A stretch of 64,000 nt of DNA from Arsukibacterium sp. MJ3 (GTDB lineage Bacteria; Pseudomonadota; Gammaproteobacteria; Enterobacterales; Alteromonadaceae). Shown piece after piece: positions 62,172-64,000 of the stretch. The notes beneath the pieces are model-generated. The model did no database searches. It was not told where the DNA came from and saw only the letters and a list, made by a program, of their open reading frames with translations. Numbering within the stretch: position 1 is the stretch's first letter; each line of letters opens with the position of its first letter. The position numbers and the translations under genes are program-made. The stretch lies in NCBI RefSeq assembly GCF_000987765.1, contig NZ_LAHP01000001.1:1-64000 (forward strand), given 5' to 3'.

Positions 62172-62639
62172 ATGTCTGGTAAAAAAATTCTTGTGGTGTG
62201 TTTAGGAAATATTTGTCGCTCACCTACGGCACAAGCTGTATTACGACATAAAGCATTGTTACAAAACCGAGATATTACTATCGATTCTGCTGGCACCAGT
62301 GCCTCACACAAAGGAGCGCTACCCGATAGTCGCAGCATTCGTGCAGGTGCGGCCAGAGGCTACAATTTTAGCGGGTTGTATTCACGTCCGGTGTTCGAGC
62401 AGGATTTTGTTAACTTCGATTTAATTCTGGCTATGGACAAAAGTAATTTGGCAGAGCTACGGCGTCGCTGTCCTGCAGAACATCACCATAAGCTTGGTTT
62501 GTTTTTGCAACATCTTCCAGATTACCCGAAAATAAATGAAGTGCCCGATCCCTATTATAGTGGAAGCCAGGGCTTTGAATTAGTTTTAGATTTAATTGAA
62601 CAAGCCAGTGAACAGCTACTTATTGCGTTAACGCGCTAG
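62172..62639 (+). CDS. Low-molecular-weight protein tyrosine phosphatase
   Basis: A 155-residue LMW-PTP. The P-loop CLGNICRSP gives Cys10 and Arg16 (CX5R), and the general acid Asp lies in VPDPYY. No signal peptide. Bacterial members act with tyrosine kinases in polysaccharide export (Wzb type), but no kinase or polysaccharide gene is adjacent. It is divergent from csgD. AGGA precedes the ATG. Confidence 0.92.
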   Translation: MSGKKILVVCLGNICRSPTAQAVLRHKALLQNRDITIDSAGTSASHKGALPDSRSIRAGAARGYNFSGLYSRPVFEQDFVNFDLILAMDKSNLAELRRRCPAEHHHKLGLFLQHLPDYPKINEVPDPYYSGSQGFELVLDLIEQASEQLLIALTR

Positions 62640-62725
62640 GCTGAAAATTTGAGCTGCTTAGACCAATAACCATTAGGCTATTGCTAAAAACTCTGAGACC
62701 GCCATTGAATTCATGTCCAGAAGTC

Positions 62726-62731
62726 TATAAC
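62726..62731 (+). promoter_or_regulatory. Candidate -10 box of the DAHP synthase gene
   Basis: TATAAC (5/6) at 62726-62731 lies 45 bases before the start codon, with TTGAAT 15 bases upstream as a poor -35. Confidence 0.35.
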
Positions 62732-62775
62732 TTTGCCAGTGTTTGATTAATTCATTTTTTTATAGGAAAACCATT

Positions 62776-64000
62776 GTGACTACCTGGACGCCAGATAGCT
62801 GGAGAGCTCTGCCTATTCAACAACAGCCGTCCTATCAGGACCAACCATTACTTAAGCAAGTTGAACAACAGCTGCATCGTTATCCACCACTGGTTTTTGC
62901 GCAGGAAACCCGGGATTTACACCGACAGTTAGGTCAGGTTGCTCAGGGACAGGGTTTTTTGCTGCAGGGCGGCGATTGCGCTGAGAGCTTTAATGACTTT
63001 AATGCCCCAAAAATCCGTGACACCTTTAAGGTGTTGTTACAAATGGCAGTAGTACTAACTTATGCCGGCGGCTTGCCGGTAGTCAAAGTTGCCCGGATGG
63101 CTGGCCAGTATGCCAAACCACGTTCCAGTGATCTGGAAACCATTGATGGCGTTTCTTTGCCCAGTTACCGTGGTGATATTGTTAATAGTTTTGAATTTAC
63201 CGAAGCGGCCCGGCAGCCTGATCCAAATCGTTTGGTAACCGCTTATCATCATTCTGCTGCTACCTTAAATTTGTTACGGGCTTTTGCCCAAGGTGGCTTA
63301 GCTGATTTACATCAGGTCAGTAAGTGGAATATGGGTTTTGTTGAATCTAACCCGTTAAAAGATCGCTATCATAGTGTGGCACAACGTATTCAAGAAGCGC
63401 TGCGGTTTATGGAAATTTGCGGCATTACTGCTCAGAACTCGCCCTCTATCCGCGAAACCCAGCTCTATACTTCTCACGAAGCCTTACTGCTTAATTATGA
63501 AGAAGCATTGACCCGTCGAGATTCGCTGACGGGGGACTGGTATGATTGTTCAGCGCATATGGTATGGATTGGTGAGCGTACTAGGCAGTTAGATCATGCG
63601 CATCTTGAGTTTTTCAGGGGTATTCATAATCCGGTTGGTGTAAAAGTAGGCCCGGGTATGCAACCAGATGAATTAATTCGTCTGATTGATGCGCTAAATC
63701 CCGCGAATACGCCAGGTCGTTTAACGCTGATTACCCGGATGGGAGCAGATAAGTTAGCAGATAAACTACCGGCACTAGTGCGTAGGGTCAAAGCTGAAGG
63801 GCGGACAGTGGTCTGGAGCTCAGACCCAATGCACGGTAATACCGTCAAAGCCAGTAATGATTATAAAACCCGTGATTTTGAAGCTATTTTACGCGAAATT
63901 AGGAGCTTCTTTGCGGTACACAAGGCTGAAGGTACGCATGCCGGCGGTATTCATCTGGAGATGACCGGTGATCATGTTACCGAATGTACCGGTGGGGCTT
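62776..64000 (+). CDS. Class II DAHP synthase (partial, runs off the window)
   Basis: Condenses phosphoenolpyruvate and erythrose 4-phosphate in the first shikimate step. About 408 residues are visible. Motifs of the class II (plant-type) enzyme are clear: [52 protein letters not shown] and the metal-binding [19 protein letters not shown]. Class I enzymes of the AroFGH type are unrelated in sequence. Start is GTG at 62776 with AGGA upstream. The end of the gene is outside the window. Confidence 0.95.
   Translation, partial: MTTWTPDSWRALPIQQQPSYQDQPLLKQVEQQLHRYPPLVFAQETRDLHRQLGQVAQGQGFLLQGGDCAESFNDFNAPKIRDTFKVLLQMAVVLTYAGGLPVVKVARMAGQYAKPRSSDLETIDGVSLPSYRGDIVNSFEFTEAARQPDPNRLVTAYHHSAATLNLLRAFAQGGLADLHQVSKWNMGFVESNPLKDRYHSVAQRIQEALRFMEICGITAQNSPSIRETQLYTSHEALLLNYEEALTRRDSLTGDWYDCSAHMVWIGERTRQLDHAHLEFFRGIHNPVGVKVGPGMQPDELIRLIDALNPANTPGRLTLITRMGADKLADKLPALVRRVKAEGRTVVWSSDPMHGNTVKASNDYKTRDFEAILREIRSFFAVHKAEGTHAGGIHLEMTGDHVTECTGGA

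Overview
The window is a gene-dense chromosomal segment of a gammaproteobacterium. Gene content and protein similarity (ThiDE fusion, DUF2960, TIGR02647, DUF349, YaeQ, YeaC-like DUF1315, a csgBAEFG curli cluster, class II DAHP synthase) suggest the Alteromonadales/Chromatiaceae group, near Rheinheimera, Alishewanella or Arsukibacterium. The genus is an inference. I saw no insertion sequence, integrase, phage gene, CRISPR array or rRNA, and one tRNA, tRNA-Pro(GGG).

Layout. 1-5.8 kb: a minus-strand thiamine operon, thiC-thiDE-thiS-thiG-thiH, behind a TPP riboswitch whose expression platform can be read directly: a hairpin hides the thiC ribosome binding site, and an alternative pairing with the riboswitch 5' strand would free it. 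5.8-25 kb: mainly housekeeping genes (sbcB, periplasmic isoaspartyl peptidase, CBS protein, hrpA, PilZ protein, rlmI, quinone oxidoreductase, an unrecognised 488-residue protein, an MFS transporter, metG, mrp/apbC, dcd, a GST, yaeQ, an exported superoxide dismutase, tRNA-Pro). 25.3-32 kb: a plus-strand run of seven genes (acyltransferase, EamA transporter, DUF2960, M14 carboxypeptidase, zinc-ribbon protein, DUF1315, a 911-residue DUF349 protein). 32-45 kb: ansA, sppA, fadH, an unrecognised lipoprotein, glgC-glgA, a YdjA-like nitroreductase, asnS. 43.8-48.8 kb: biotin genes, bioA divergent from bioBFCD. 48.8-55 kb: pepE, htpX, a possible decayed aminotransferase fragment, TIGR02647, and a moxR-DUF58-tgpA operon.

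The last 9 kb is the most distinctive part. A secreted subtilase with P and PKD domains is divergent from a curli cluster in the order csgB-csgA-csgE-csgF-csgG, with the LuxR-type csgD convergent at its end. The csgA-position gene encodes a very large curlin: 495 residues, about 18 repeats of about 22 residues, strongly acidic, with the usual Gln ladder kept on one strand of each repeat and largely lost on the other. A GC-rich hairpin with a GCAA tetraloop separates this fibre gene from the secretion genes. No csgC or csgH is visible. An LMW tyrosine phosphatase is divergent from csgD, and the window ends inside a class II DAHP synthase gene.

Starts were moved from the longest frame where a Shine-Dalgarno sequence, a promoter or family alignment pointed downstream. 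Family names come from recognising motifs, not from database searches.
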